64,000 bases of DNA, from NCBI GenBank assembly GCA_942492715.1, contig CALOFW010000017.1:62001-126000 (forward strand), in the 5' to 3' direction. Both the position numbers and the translations under genes were made by a program. The stretch's first letter is position 1; each line of letters opens with the position of its first letter. This document shows, one piece after another, positions 15,929 through 24,992 of the stretch. The notes beneath the pieces are model-generated. The model made no database searches, was not told where the DNA came from, and saw only the letters and a list, made by a program, of their open reading frames with translations. This DNA is from Sva-07 sp942492715. Lineage in GTDB: Bacteria > Actinomycetota > Acidimicrobiia > Acidimicrobiales > Ilumatobacteraceae.

Positions 15929-17106
15929 CCGAGCCAGCGAACACGGAACCGTGGACCATCGAACACGTCGAACTGCGAAGGATCGCGATGCCCCTCGTGG
16001 CACCGTTCCGGACCAGCTTCGGCAGCCAGACCGAGCGGGACATCCTGCTCGTGCGCGTCGAACTCGCCGACGCCCGCGGGGCATCGTCCGACACGTTCGA
16101 GGGGTGGGGCGAGTGCGTCGCGTTGTCGGAGCCCAGCTACTCCCCCGAGTACGTCGACGGCGCCCAGCACGTGATCGTGCACCATCTCCTTCCGCGCCTC
16201 GTCGCCGCCGGCCCGATCGAGGCGGCCGACGTCGCCCCGGCGCTGGCCAAACTCCACGGCCACCCGATGGCGAAGGCCGCGCTGGAGATGGCGATCCTCG
16301 ACGCGCAACTCCGCGCCCGAGGCCAGTCGTTCGCGACGTTCCTCGGGGCCGAACGGACCCGGATCCCGAGCGGCGTCAGCGTGGGCATCCACGACCGGAC
16401 CGACGATCTGCTCGCCGCCGTGCAGGGGTACGTCGACGACGGCTACGTCCGCATCAAACTCAAGATCGAACCCGGCTCCGACATCGAGCAGGTCGCTGCG
16501 GTCAGGGAGCTGATCGGTCCCGACACACCGTTCCAGGTCGACGCCAACACCGCCTACCGCCGCACCGACGGCGAGCACCTGCGCCGGTTGGACGAGTTCG
16601 ACCTCCTCCTGATCGAACAGCCGCTCCCCGAGGACGACATCATCGGCCACGCTCGGCTGGCGGCGGAGGTCGACACCCCGATCTGTCTCGACGAGTCGCT
16701 CGTCTCCGCGGCTGGAACCGCCGACGCGATCGAGCTCGGCGCCTGCGAGATCGCGAACATCAAGCCCGGCCGCGTCGGCGGCTATCTCGAAGCCGTGCGC
16801 ATCCACGACCTGTGCCTGGCTCGGGGCGTCCCGGTGTGGTGCGGCGGCATGTTGGAGACCGGCATCGGTCGCGCCGCCAACGCGGCGCTCGCTGCGCTGC
16901 CCGGCTTCACCCTCCCGGGCGACATCAGTGCGTCCACTCGCTTCTACGCACGCGACATCGTCATCGACCCGATCACGATCGAGGACGGTCACGTCGCGGT
17001 ACCGACGACTCCAGGGCTCGGCTTCGAACTCGACCGGTCGTTCCTCGACCAGGTCACGACGAGCCGACTCGGAATCGACCGGCGCGGTACAGTCACGAAC
17101 CTATGA
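15925..17106 (+). CDS. enolase-superfamily N-succinyl/N-acylamino acid racemase or o-succinylbenzoate synthase
   Basis: The 393-residue product has the muconate-lactonising/enolase superfamily set: RIKLKIEPG (KxK, the catalytic lysine pair), metal ligands QVDANTAY, LIEQPL and CLDESL, and the second-base NIKPGRVGGYL. Members are MenC, dipeptide epimerases or N-succinylamino acid racemases. The COG3375 partner upstream and absence of other men genes favour the racemase role, but the two activities overlap in this family. It overlaps the genes on both sides by ATGA, making a three-gene operon. Confidence 0.85.
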   Translation: MTEPANTEPWTIEHVELRRIAMPLVAPFRTSFGSQTERDILLVRVELADARGASSDTFEGWGECVALSEPSYSPEYVDGAQHVIVHHLLPRLVAAGPIEAADVAPALAKLHGHPMAKAALEMAILDAQLRARGQSFATFLGAERTRIPSGVSVGIHDRTDDLLAAVQGYVDDGYVRIKLKIEPGSDIEQVAAVRELIGPDTPFQVDANTAYRRTDGEHLRRLDEFDLLLIEQPLPEDDIIGHARLAAEVDTPICLDESLVSAAGTADAIELGACEIANIKPGRVGGYLEAVRIHDLCLARGVPVWCGGMLETGIGRAANAALAALPGFTLPGDISASTRFYARDIVIDPITIEDGHVAVPTTPGLGFELDRSFLDQVTTSRLGIDRRGTVTNL

Positions 17107-17513
17107 CGCACCCGTTCCTGTCAGAAGAGTGGATGGAGGCCGCGCACGGCATCCGCGAGAAGTACGCCGACCAGGTGCCGCCCGTCAGCACTGTCATCAA
17201 GATCAACCAGGTGATCACCGACGTTCCGTTCGGCGACGGCGAGGTCAAGAGCTACCTCGACACGTCGTCGGGACACCTGATGATGGAACTCGGCGAACTG
17301 GAGGACGCCGACGCCACCGTCACCACCGACTACGCCACCGCCAAGGCGATGTTCGTCGACCAGGATCAGGCGATCGCCATGCAGGCGTTCATGTCGGGCA
17401 AGATCAAGGTGCAGGGCGACATGATGAAGATGATGGCGATGCAGACAGCGATCCCCTCCAACGAGTTCACCGACACGATCGCCGACGAGATCAAGGCGAT
17501 CACCGCTCCCTGA
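17103..17513 (+). CDS. SCP2 sterol-transfer family protein
   Basis: The 136-residue single-domain protein fits the SCP-2 lipid-binding fold: SYLDTSSGHLMMELGELEDADATVTTDYATAKAMF in the first half and QAFMSGKIKVQGDMMKMMAMQ, the hydrophobic cap helix region, in the second. SCP2 proteins bind acyl-CoAs, sterols or other hydrophobic ligands. Its four-base overlap with the racemase suggests a functional link, possibly to acylated amino acids; that link is inference. Confidence 0.85.
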   Translation: MTHPFLSEEWMEAAHGIREKYADQVPPVSTVIKINQVITDVPFGDGEVKSYLDTSSGHLMMELGELEDADATVTTDYATAKAMFVDQDQAIAMQAFMSGKIKVQGDMMKMMAMQTAIPSNEFTDTIADEIKAITAP

Positions 17514-17520
17514 GCGGGCC

Positions 17521-18399
17521 TCAGGCGGGATCGGCGAGCGGAGCCAGCGCGTCGGCGAGTTCGGCGACACTCCACTTGGCCGGCTGTTCGACGGTGTCAC
17601 CCATCTCCCACGACCGGACGCGCTTCACCACGCCGCCCTGCGCGAAGAACGTCTCCCCCGAGAACCGGCACCCCTCGGTGCTGAGGTACGCGGCCAGCGG
17701 TGAGACGTTGGCGGGATCCCATTCGTCGAAGACGCCGTCCTTCGGCGTCATGATCTCCTCGAGCCCCGGTGTGGCGAGCGTCAGACGTGTGCGGGCGCCG
17801 GGGGCGATGCAGTTGCTGACCACGTCGTAGCGCGAGAGCTCCTTCGCAGCGATCTGGCTGAAGGTCGCGATGCCCGACTTGGCGGCGCCGTAGTTCGCCT
17901 GACCTGGATTGGAGAACAGCCCGGACGTGCTCGAGGTGTGCACGAGATTGCGGCGCTTTCCCCGACCGGCCTTGTGCTCCTCGCGCCAGTAGGCCGCGGC
18001 CCAGCGGGTCGGCGCGAAGTGACCCTTGAGGTGAACGGCGATCACCGCGTCCCATTCGGCTTCGGTCATGTTGACGATGACTCGATCACGCAGGATGCCC
18101 GCGTTGTTGACCAACACGTGCAGGTCACCAAAGACCTCGATGGCGGTGTTGACGAGGTGCTGAGCACCTTCCCAGTCGGCGACGTCGTCGGCGTTCGCGA
18201 TCGCCTCACCGCCCTGCGCCCTGATCTCGGCGGCGACCTCCTCGGCTGGGGTCTGGTCGCTTCCCTCTCCGTCGTTGGCTCCGCCCAGATCGTTGACGAC
18301 CACCTTCGCGCCCTCGCTCGCGAAGAACACTGCATGCTCGCGACCGATGCCGCGCCCGGCTCCGGTGATGATCGCAACTCGTCCATCGAGCGAGGTCAT
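17521..18399 (-). CDS. SDR-family oxidoreductase (FabG / 17-beta-HSD type)
   Basis: The 292-residue NAD(P)-dependent enzyme shows TGAGRGIGREHAVFFASEGAKVVVNDLGG (cofactor site, about 12-40), NNAGILRD (about 98-105) and the catalytic Ser-Tyr-Lys (HTSSTSG...QANYGAAKSG). The VVVNDLGG and insertion WDAVIAVHLKGHFAPTRWAAAYWR are typical of the hydroxyacyl-CoA dehydrogenase branch of multifunctional enzyme 2. A beta-oxidation or steroid substrate is therefore plausible. The start is ATG 18399 with AAGGAG upstream. It converges on the SCP2 gene with seven bases between stops. Confidence 0.88.
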   Translation of the reverse strand: MTSLDGRVAIITGAGRGIGREHAVFFASEGAKVVVNDLGGANDGEGSDQTPAEEVAAEIRAQGGEAIANADDVADWEGAQHLVNTAIEVFGDLHVLVNNAGILRDRVIVNMTEAEWDAVIAVHLKGHFAPTRWAAAYWREEHKAGRGKRRNLVHTSSTSGLFSNPGQANYGAAKSGIATFSQIAAKELSRYDVVSNCIAPGARTRLTLATPGLEEIMTPKDGVFDEWDPANVSPLAAYLSTEGCRFSGETFFAQGGVVKRVRSWEMGDTVEQPAKWSVAELADALAPLADPA

Positions 18400-18562
18400 T
18401 GAGGCTCCTTGTCGACCGTGCGCACGGCGGAGGTGCCGCGCACAGTCAACGAACCGTAGCGATCCGGCCCCGCCGGAGTCGATTTCCACCGATCGGAGAT
18501 GGATCGGGCCCGACGGTGCGAGGCCACACCCACTGCTCGCTCGCAGCGGTGAGCGACCAGGA

Positions 18563-20911
18563 TCAGAGGAAGACGAGATCGACGCCGGTGCCGCGCGGGA
18601 ACGTGTCGCCCGGCTGCACTTCGTCACCGTTGATCGATGCCGACACGAACGTGCCTTCGGTGGTGCCGAGCAGGCTGTTCACCGCATAGCCGGCATCGGC
18701 GAGCGTCTGCTGCGCCTGTGGGTAGGTCTGGCCATTCAGGTCGGGGAACGCCACGAGGTCGGGCCCCTTCGACAGGCGCACGGTCACTGCGGCATCGCGA
18801 GCGACCGGGGTGGTCGGCGGCGGGTCCTGGCTGACCACACGGCCGATCTCGATGTCGTTGCTGAACTCGTCCTCGCCCTGGGCGATCGCGAGCTGCAACC
18901 CGGCGAGCGCAGCGGTTGCCTCGTCGAGCGTCAGATTGGTGAGGTCGGGAGCAGGGCGGGGTTCCGGCCCGAGCGATGCGGTCAGCACGATCGTGGTCCC
19001 CGGGAGCACCTGCGCGCCGGCGACCAGCGATGCGTCGTCTTGCACCTGCCAGCGGATCACCGAGCCGGCCGGAACCGTTTCGGAGTACTCCGGCGGCGCC
19101 TCCACCACCTGCAGGCTCAGGTCGGCCAGCGTGGTCTGCGCATCGGCGAGTGTCATACCTGCGAGTTCGGGGATGGTGCGGAGTTCGGGGCCGTCGCTGA
19201 CCACCAGCACGAGGGTCGCACCTTCATCGAGCATCTCGCCGGCCGTCGGGGTCGTTCGGACGACGTGATCCACCTCGGGGACCTCGTCGCTGCGTTCGCG
19301 TTCGGTCTCGATCACCCAACCGTTTCCGGACACCTCGTTGATCGCGACCGCTTCGTCGATGCCGACGAGATCGGGCACCTCGTACGATTTCGTACGGAGC
19401 AGGAAGAACGCGGCGGTCCCCAATGCGGCGACGCCGACCAGGACGAGCAGCGCGATACCGATGTACTTGCCCCACGGTTTCGACTCGCTGTCGGCGTCGT
19501 AGAACGTTCCCGAGGGCGTGCCGTCGGGAACGTCGATCTGCGTCGTGGCCGCGCCGGTTCCCGGCTCGGTCGGCGGTCCCCCCGGAGTGGTGGCAACAGC
19601 GGCGGCGGCCGCGGCGGCCGCTGGAAGTTGCGCCGTCTTCTCCGACACCGGGGTCGGGCCGACGTCGTCGGCAACCTGAACGGCGCCCGTGGGAGGATCA
19701 GCGATGTCGGTGAGCAGGATCAGCGGCGCCGCGCCGTCGACCGGGTCGGGAGCGGGCATCTCGTGCGTCGCGGTGTCGTCGACCGGCAGCGTGACCGGCG
19801 TCGACGACGGTGCGTCGTCGACCTCCGTCTCAGCAACGGCCGCGTCGACCTCCGTCTCCGCAGCGATCTCGTCGACCTCCGTCTCAGCTGCGATCTCGTC
19901 GACCTCCGTCTCAGCTGCGATCTCGTCGACCTCCGTCTCAGCTGCGGCCGCGTCGACCTCCACCTCGTCGGCGGCTTGATCGGCGCGACGCTGCACCATC
20001 GACGCGCCGAACAGCGTCGACGCCATGATCGGGATCGGATCGGGGCGAGGCAGCTTGCCCGCCGCCTGCACCAGCGCGTTGCCGAACTCGGCGGCGGTCC
20101 ACCGGTCCTCCGCCTCGGGGCGTCCCGCTCGCTCGAGCACGGCAGCCAGCGAGCCCATGTCGGCGGTGACCGGCATCAGCTTGCCCACCCGGGCCGCGAG
20201 CGTGGACACCGTGGAGTCGCCTGCGAACGGCACCTTGCCCGTGATGCCCTCGATCAGGCACAACGACAGCGCGTACACGTCGGTCTTCGCGTCGACCTCG
20301 AGCCCCAGCGCCTGCTCCGGCGAGGCGTAGCGGGCGACGTGGGTGGCAACGGTGGCCGGCTCCGTCCACGCCTCGGCGCCCATCAACTCGGCCATCGCGA
20401 AGTCGACGATCCGGATGCGGGCGTCCTCGCCGAACACCAGCTTCGACGGTGTCAGCTCCGTGTGCACCACACCGCGGGAGTGTGCAACCTCCAGCGCCCG
20501 GGCGGCTTCGAGGCCGACGACGAGCGCCTGCGACGGTTCCAGGAGGCGACCCCGGTCGTACAGGTCGCGAAGACTGCCCCCGCCGAGGTACTCCACGACC
20601 CAGAACAACGTCGTTTCGCCGGCGATCTCGAACTCGCCGGAGTCGAGCACGCTCGCGATGTTCGGGTGCGACAGCGATCGTGCCACGGCGACCCGACGTG
20701 CGAACGCGGCGCCGAACGACGGTTGCATCGCAAGTTCCGGACGCACGATCTTCACGGTGACGGGCGAGTCGTTCTCGACGTCGATCGCCTCGGCGATGAT
20801 CGTGTTGGCCCCCCACGACACGATGTTCTCCAGCCGGTACCGCCCGGTGAGCAGACGCCCCTCGAGACGCTCGTTGGTGGTGCCCGCGGCCCCTGGTGTG
20901 TCGTTCTCCAC
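18563..20911 (-). CDS. PASTA-domain receptor pseudokinase (PknB-like architecture)
   Basis: The 782-residue protein has the PknB layout: cytoplasmic kinase-like domain (about 24-285), acidic/alanine-rich linker with a 9-residue repeat (about 320-366), one membrane span (about 481-505), and four extracellular PASTA repeats (about 508-782) that bind cell-wall fragments in relatives. The kinase core is heavily altered. The glycine loop is replaced (IVSWGANTII), the helix-C Glu is Val74, HRD is HTE (150-152), the catalytic-loop Asn is Lys157, and DFG is DFA (170-172). Only the VAIK lysine (K54), the DFG Asp and an SPE motif survive. I infer a catalytically dead cell-wall sensor that would act through a partner kinase or by scaffolding. 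GTG start. Confidence 0.9.
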   Translation of the reverse strand: MENDTPGAAGTTNERLEGRLLTGRYRLENIVSWGANTIIAEAIDVENDSPVTVKIVRPELAMQPSFGAAFARRVAVARSLSHPNIASVLDSGEFEIAGETTLFWVVEYLGGGSLRDLYDRGRLLEPSQALVVGLEAARALEVAHSRGVVHTELTPSKLVFGEDARIRIVDFAMAELMGAEAWTEPATVATHVARYASPEQALGLEVDAKTDVYALSLCLIEGITGKVPFAGDSTVSTLAARVGKLMPVTADMGSLAAVLERAGRPEAEDRWTAAEFGNALVQAAGKLPRPDPIPIMASTLFGASMVQRRADQAADEVEVDAAAAETEVDEIAAETEVDEIAAETEVDEIAAETEVDAAVAETEVDDAPSSTPVTLPVDDTATHEMPAPDPVDGAAPLILLTDIADPPTGAVQVADDVGPTPVSEKTAQLPAAAAAAAAVATTPGGPPTEPGTGAATTQIDVPDGTPSGTFYDADSESKPWGKYIGIALLVLVGVAALGTAAFFLLRTKSYEVPDLVGIDEAVAINEVSGNGWVIETERERSDEVPEVDHVVRTTPTAGEMLDEGATLVLVVSDGPELRTIPELAGMTLADAQTTLADLSLQVVEAPPEYSETVPAGSVIRWQVQDDASLVAGAQVLPGTTIVLTASLGPEPRPAPDLTNLTLDEATAALAGLQLAIAQGEDEFSNDIEIGRVVSQDPPPTTPVARDAAVTVRLSKGPDLVAFPDLNGQTYPQAQQTLADAGYAVNSLLGTTEGTFVSASINGDEVQPGDTFPRGTGVDLVFL
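19817..19939 (-). repeat. 27-bp in-frame tandem repeat in the pseudokinase gene
   Basis: Five near-identical 27-bp units encode repeats of AETEVDEIA in the juxtamembrane linker, between the kinase-like domain and the membrane span. The copies are close enough for slippage, so linker length probably varies between strains. Confidence 0.8.
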
Positions 20912-20920
20912 AGCCCTGAA

Positions 20921-20926
20921 AAGCTA
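20921..20926 (-). promoter_or_regulatory. candidate leaderless -10 box of the pseudokinase gene
   Basis: TAGCTT on the minus strand ends nine bases before the GTG at 20911. Confidence 0.45.
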
Positions 20927-20967
20927 CCGCCTGAGCAACTTGCGTGGGCGCCGGGCATCATGGAGGT

Positions 20968-21564
20968 GTGAGCGATCACCCAGACATCGCCGTGGACGAC
21001 GGCACCGACCACGTGCTCGACGCCGCCACCGACGAGGTGGCCGACGACATCGACTCGGACGCGGCCGCTGCGCCCCGCCGGAAACGATCGTTCGATCGCG
21101 GGCTCTTCATCGCCAGTGCGGTGATCGCCGCGGGGCTGATCGCCATCGCGTTCGCGTTGACCACGGCGATCACCGGCGACGACGGCATCGACCGTCCGGA
21201 AGCGATCGAATCGGTGCAGCCCGTCGAGAATGCGATCCAGGTGCTGCAACAGGAGCGGATCGTCGTCGATCTCCAGTCCGGCTACGAAGCCGTCCTGATC
21301 ATCGACGGTGTCGAGCTGCCGACCACGGTGATCGGGCAGTCCGAGGTCGACCCGGCGGTACAGGCCGAACCGGGCCAGCAGATCGATCTGCCCACCACGG
21401 CCGTGTTCGATCCCGGCAACGCCGTGATCTCGTTCCAGCCCGTCGATGGTGCGCTGATCGAATCGCTCGAGGAGGGCACCCGCGAAGCAACGGTGCGGTT
21501 CTGGAAGATCGAGGACGGCCCGGAGCAGGCCCGGGAGTACAGCTGGACGTTCGAGGTCATCTGA
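20968..21564 (+). CDS. single-pass membrane protein of unknown function
   Basis: The roughly 198-residue product has an acidic cytoplasmic N-terminus (about 1-35), a basic patch (PRRKRSFDRG), one membrane segment (about 43-66, LFIASAVIAAGLIAIAFALTTAI) and an extracytoplasmic beta-rich domain. That domain contains IVVDLQSGYEAVLIIDGVELPTT and ends REYSWTFEVI. I do not recognise the domain. The GTG at 20968 is a tentative start; a GTG at 20944 is also in frame. It is divergent from the PASTA pseudokinase, 56 bases away, so a shared cell-envelope role is possible but unproven. Confidence 0.75.
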   Translation: MSDHPDIAVDDGTDHVLDAATDEVADDIDSDAAAAPRRKRSFDRGLFIASAVIAAGLIAIAFALTTAITGDDGIDRPEAIESVQPVENAIQVLQQERIVVDLQSGYEAVLIIDGVELPTTVIGQSEVDPAVQAEPGQQIDLPTTAVFDPGNAVISFQPVDGALIESLEEGTREATVRFWKIEDGPEQAREYSWTFEVI

Positions 21565-21615
21565 GCCCGACCCGTACCAACTCGTACCGACCCCTACCGA
21601 GGCGGCCCGTTCGCT

Positions 21616-23727
21616 TCAGCCGGCGGGGAGTTCGCCGGTCGCCAACAGCTGCTCGAAGCCCGGCTCGTCGAGGATCGGGACCCCCAGCGACTCGGCCTTG
21701 GTCAACTTGCTCGCCCCCGGCGACTCCCCGACGACCAGTGCCAGCGTCTTCTTGCTCACGCTGCCGGGGCTCTTCCCGCCGCGTGAGGTGATCGCGAGTT
21801 CGGCCTCCTCGCGGGTGTAGCTCGGAAGCGTGCCGGTGACCACCACGGCCTGCCCGACGAGTGTCTGAGGGATGGCGGCCCGAGCCGACGCGGCCGCCTC
21901 GGCGGCCTCAGGGTCGCCGAACGACACGCCTGCGGCGCGAAGACGATCGATGTACGCTCGGTTCGCCTCCTGGCCGAACCACGACACGATCGTGCCGGCG
22001 ATCACCTCACCGACGCCCTCGACCGCAGCGAGCTCCTCCACCGACTTCGACATGATCGCATCGAGCGTGTGGAACTCGTTGGTGAGCGCGAGCGACGCCG
22101 CCGGTCCCAGATGGCGGATGCCGAGCGCCGTCAGCAGCTTGGGGAGCGGGCGCTGCTTCGACTTCTCGATCTCGTCGACCAGATTCCGAGCGCTGGTCGG
22201 GCCGACCCGGTCGAGCTCGACGAGTTGGTCGACGGTGAGCCCATAGAGGTCGGCCGGATCTCGCACGAGGTCGGCTGCGGTCAGCTTGGCGACCATCTGT
22301 TCGCCGAGGCCCTCGATGTCCATCGCTCCACGGGTCGCGAAGTAGGAGATCTTCTGATCGCGCTGGGCGGGGCAGTCAGGAGCGACGCAGCGCGTGTCCG
22401 ACTCGCCATCGGGGCGAACGAGCGGATTGCCGCAGCGCGGGCAGTGCGTCGGGAACACCCACGGCCTGCTCTCGGCCGGACGCAGCGAGAGCACCGGACC
22501 GACGACCTCGGGGATCACGTCACCGGCCTTTCGCACCACCACCGTGTCACCCGGACGCACGTCCTTGAGCGCCACCTGGTCCTGGTTGTGCAGTGTGGCC
22601 ATCGACACCGTGGAGCCACCGACGAACACCGGATCGAGGACGGCGAACGGCGTGGCCCGACCGGTTCGACCGACCGACACCATGATGTCGAGCAATTTCG
22701 TGGTGCGCTCCTCCGGTGGGAACTTGAAGGCGATCGCCCACCGCGGTGCGCGCGAGGTGACCCCGAGCCGATCTCGCTGGGCGGCGGCGTCGACCTTCAC
22801 GACGACGCCGTCGATCTCGTAGTCGAGGTCGTGTCGATGGTCCTGCCAGTACGCGCAGTGGTTCACCACGTCCTCGATCGTGGTGAACGTCCGGACCTGG
22901 TCGCTGACCGGCACGCCGAGCGATGCGGCATAGGCGAGCGCAGCGACGTGGCTGTTCAACTCCGGACCACCGACGACTTCGCCGAGTTGGTAGCCCCAGA
23001 ACGACAGGTTGCGACTGGCGGTGATCGCCGGGTCCTTCTGACGGAGGCTCCCCGCTGCGGAGTTGCGTGGGTTGACGAAGGCCTTCTCGCCTGCTGCGAG
23101 GGCCCGCGCATTGAGCTGCTCGAAACTCGACCTCGTCATGTAGACCTCCCCGCGCACCTCGAAGACCGACGGCACGGCCTCGACGCCGTCGCCGAGACGA
23201 TCGGGAATGTCACCGATCGTCGCCACGTTGGCGGTCACGTCCTCCCCGACGCGCCCGTCCCCACGGGTCGCCGCCTGGACGAAGTCACCGTCCTCGTAGC
23301 GCAGGCTCATGGCCAGACCGTCGAACTTCAGCTCGCAGACGAACGTGGGCTCGTCGCCATCGAGCCCCTTGCTCACCCGATCGGCCCACGCTCGCAGCTC
23401 GTCGGCGTCCATCGCGTTGTCGAGGCTCATCATCGGCACGCGGTGGGTGACCGGTGCGAACGTGGCACTGATCGCGCCGCCGACCAGCTGAGTCGGCGAT
23501 GACTCGTCGACCAGCTCGGGATGGTCCGCCTCCAACCGGCGGAGTTCACGGACCAGCGCGTCGTAGTCGGCGTCGCTGATCTCAGGGTCGTCGAGCGTGT
23601 GGTAGCGCTCGTTGTGATGGGCGATCTCGGCACGGAGCGCCTCGATTCGACCCTCCGCGCCCGATCCTGCCCCGGCACCGGCGGCCGTGCTGGTGCGCTC
23701 GGTGGAGCCTCGATCGTTCGCCGTCAT
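21616..23727 (-). CDS. ligA: NAD-dependent DNA ligase
   Basis: LigA seals nicks in duplex DNA during replication and repair using NAD. The 703-residue product is complete. It has domain Ia (ERYHTLDDPEISDADYD), the adenylation lysine in CELKFDGLAMSLRYEDG (about 130-146), an OB fold, a four-cysteine zinc finger (CPRCG...TRCVAPDCPAQ), helix-hairpin-helix repeats and a C-terminal BRCT domain (VVVTGTLPSYTREEAE onwards). The first 25 residues are a Ser/Ala/Gly-rich extension. The start is ATG 23727 with TAACCT nine bases upstream. Confidence 0.97.
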   Translation of the reverse strand: MTANDRGSTERTSTAAGAGAGSGAEGRIEALRAEIAHHNERYHTLDDPEISDADYDALVRELRRLEADHPELVDESSPTQLVGGAISATFAPVTHRVPMMSLDNAMDADELRAWADRVSKGLDGDEPTFVCELKFDGLAMSLRYEDGDFVQAATRGDGRVGEDVTANVATIGDIPDRLGDGVEAVPSVFEVRGEVYMTRSSFEQLNARALAAGEKAFVNPRNSAAGSLRQKDPAITASRNLSFWGYQLGEVVGGPELNSHVAALAYAASLGVPVSDQVRTFTTIEDVVNHCAYWQDHRHDLDYEIDGVVVKVDAAAQRDRLGVTSRAPRWAIAFKFPPEERTTKLLDIMVSVGRTGRATPFAVLDPVFVGGSTVSMATLHNQDQVALKDVRPGDTVVVRKAGDVIPEVVGPVLSLRPAESRPWVFPTHCPRCGNPLVRPDGESDTRCVAPDCPAQRDQKISYFATRGAMDIEGLGEQMVAKLTAADLVRDPADLYGLTVDQLVELDRVGPTSARNLVDEIEKSKQRPLPKLLTALGIRHLGPAASLALTNEFHTLDAIMSKSVEELAAVEGVGEVIAGTIVSWFGQEANRAYIDRLRAAGVSFGDPEAAEAAASARAAIPQTLVGQAVVVTGTLPSYTREEAELAITSRGGKSPGSVSKKTLALVVGESPGASKLTKAESLGVPILDEPGFEQLLATGELPAG

Positions 23728-23736
23728 CGTCCGCTG

Positions 23737-23742
23737 AGGTTA
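23737..23742 (-). promoter_or_regulatory. candidate leaderless -10 box of ligA
   Basis: TAACCT on the minus strand ends nine bases before the ligA ATG. Confidence 0.4.
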
Positions 23743-23776
23743 CGACCTCCGAGCGTTGCGACGGCGCTCGATCGGT

Positions 23777-24835
23777 TCACGCACCGAGTGCGAATCGGGT
23801 CGCCGACGACTGGTCCTTCACCCGCTTGCCGACGTCGGCGGTGAGACGGGCGATACGACGGGCGAGCAGCACGGAATGCGAGCCGAGGCCACAGTGCGGT
23901 GACACCAGGCTGTGCGTGCGCAGGCTGACGGGGTCGCACCCGCGCTGCACCAGTGCGCACCACAGGTCACTGAGGTCTCGCCACGACCGGTCGGGCAGCG
24001 ACGGGATGGGACCGTCGGTGGGAACCACGCCCCAGGCGATGACACCACCCTGCTCGATGAAGCGGCAGAGGTAGCCGGCCCAGTCGACGAGGTCCGGCGA
24101 CACGGGCAAGGAGATCACGCCGGGACCCGACGCGAGAAGGGTCGCAACGTCGAACGAACCGCAGCAGTGCACGCCGCTCAGCGTGGTGGTCGGCAGGGCC
24201 GCCATCGCAGCCGACATGCGGTCGATCGCTTCGTCCGGCGGGATCGGAAAGCCGGGTGTCATCAACTCGGTGAGCCACGGTTCGTCGAGTACGACCATCT
24301 GCGGCGACTGCGGGAGCACGTGGCTGACGGCCGCCGACAGCTCGATCAGCGACGACCGCACACAGGCGCTCGCCAGGTCGAACGCCGCACGCCGATCGAG
24401 ACCGGCTCGCTCGAGAGCGACGCCGAGCGTGACCGGGCCGATGAACTGCCACTTGACCGGGGCGCCATCGAGCCGGACCTTGCCGGCGAGGTCGAGGAAC
24501 GACCGGAACCCGACGAACGAATCGCCGCCGAGGAGGCTGCCGACCGTGAGGTCGCCCTGCGCATTTCCCGGCTCGTTGCGATCGGCGATCTCGAGCATGC
24601 CATCGCCGTCGACCGCCAGGCCGGGAATACGCACCGTCGCCTGGCCGAGCATCGTCTCGGCGAGCGATCGACGCGGAAGTGACGGGATCGTCGCAATGTC
24701 GAATTCGCTCATCGCGAACGCCGCGGCCGCTTCGGGATCGCGGTGAGGGAGGCTCCCGCAGCCGACCACGGCGCCGTCGGCGAACGGTGTGGGGCCGGCG
24801 CGACGCATGGAAACCGGCGGTGGAACACTGGCCAT
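23777..24835 (-). CDS. MetE/UROD-like protein (cobalamin-independent methionine synthase C-terminal family)
   Basis: The 352-residue product is a stand-alone TIM barrel of the MetE C-terminal/uroporphyrinogen decarboxylase superfamily. Zn-ligand-like blocks are GVHCCGSFD (about 219-227) and VSPHCGLGS (about 311-319). The N-terminal half of full MetE is missing, as in the single-domain homologue found beside ligA in mycobacteria. The substrate is unknown; a methyl transfer to a thiol is the family theme. A strong GGGGAGGTGA Shine-Dalgarno precedes ATG 24835. It lies 49 bases upstream of ligA, on the same strand. Confidence 0.85.
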   Translation of the reverse strand: MASVPPPVSMRRAGPTPFADGAVVGCGSLPHRDPEAAAAFAMSEFDIATIPSLPRRSLAETMLGQATVRIPGLAVDGDGMLEIADRNEPGNAQGDLTVGSLLGGDSFVGFRSFLDLAGKVRLDGAPVKWQFIGPVTLGVALERAGLDRRAAFDLASACVRSSLIELSAAVSHVLPQSPQMVVLDEPWLTELMTPGFPIPPDEAIDRMSAAMAALPTTTLSGVHCCGSFDVATLLASGPGVISLPVSPDLVDWAGYLCRFIEQGGVIAWGVVPTDGPIPSLPDRSWRDLSDLWCALVQRGCDPVSLRTHSLVSPHCGLGSHSVLLARRIARLTADVGKRVKDQSSATRFALGA

Positions 24836-24992
24836 CTCGTCACCTCCCCATGGTGGTCGTCACTGCTCTGTCATCTCCGAGGGCTCGAAACCCGTCTCGG
24901 CATCGTTCCACGGCAGGGCCTTGCGAGCCGAATCCGCGACGGGGTCAGTGACACATGTCGCCTTCGGTGCCGTTTCGCGGCACGCTGTTCCG

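Noticed and set aside
18537..18556. TCGCTC...GAGCGA hairpin after the pseudokinase gene
   Set aside because: The short stem has an 8-base loop and no T tract; such chance repeats are frequent at this GC content.
19817..19939. Evenly spaced 27-bp repeats resembling a short CRISPR
   Set aside because: The units are contiguous without spacers and in frame in a protein linker.
22069..23502. Long plus-strand frame opposite ligA
   Set aside because: Antisense to a complete ligase; arginine/histidine-rich composition.
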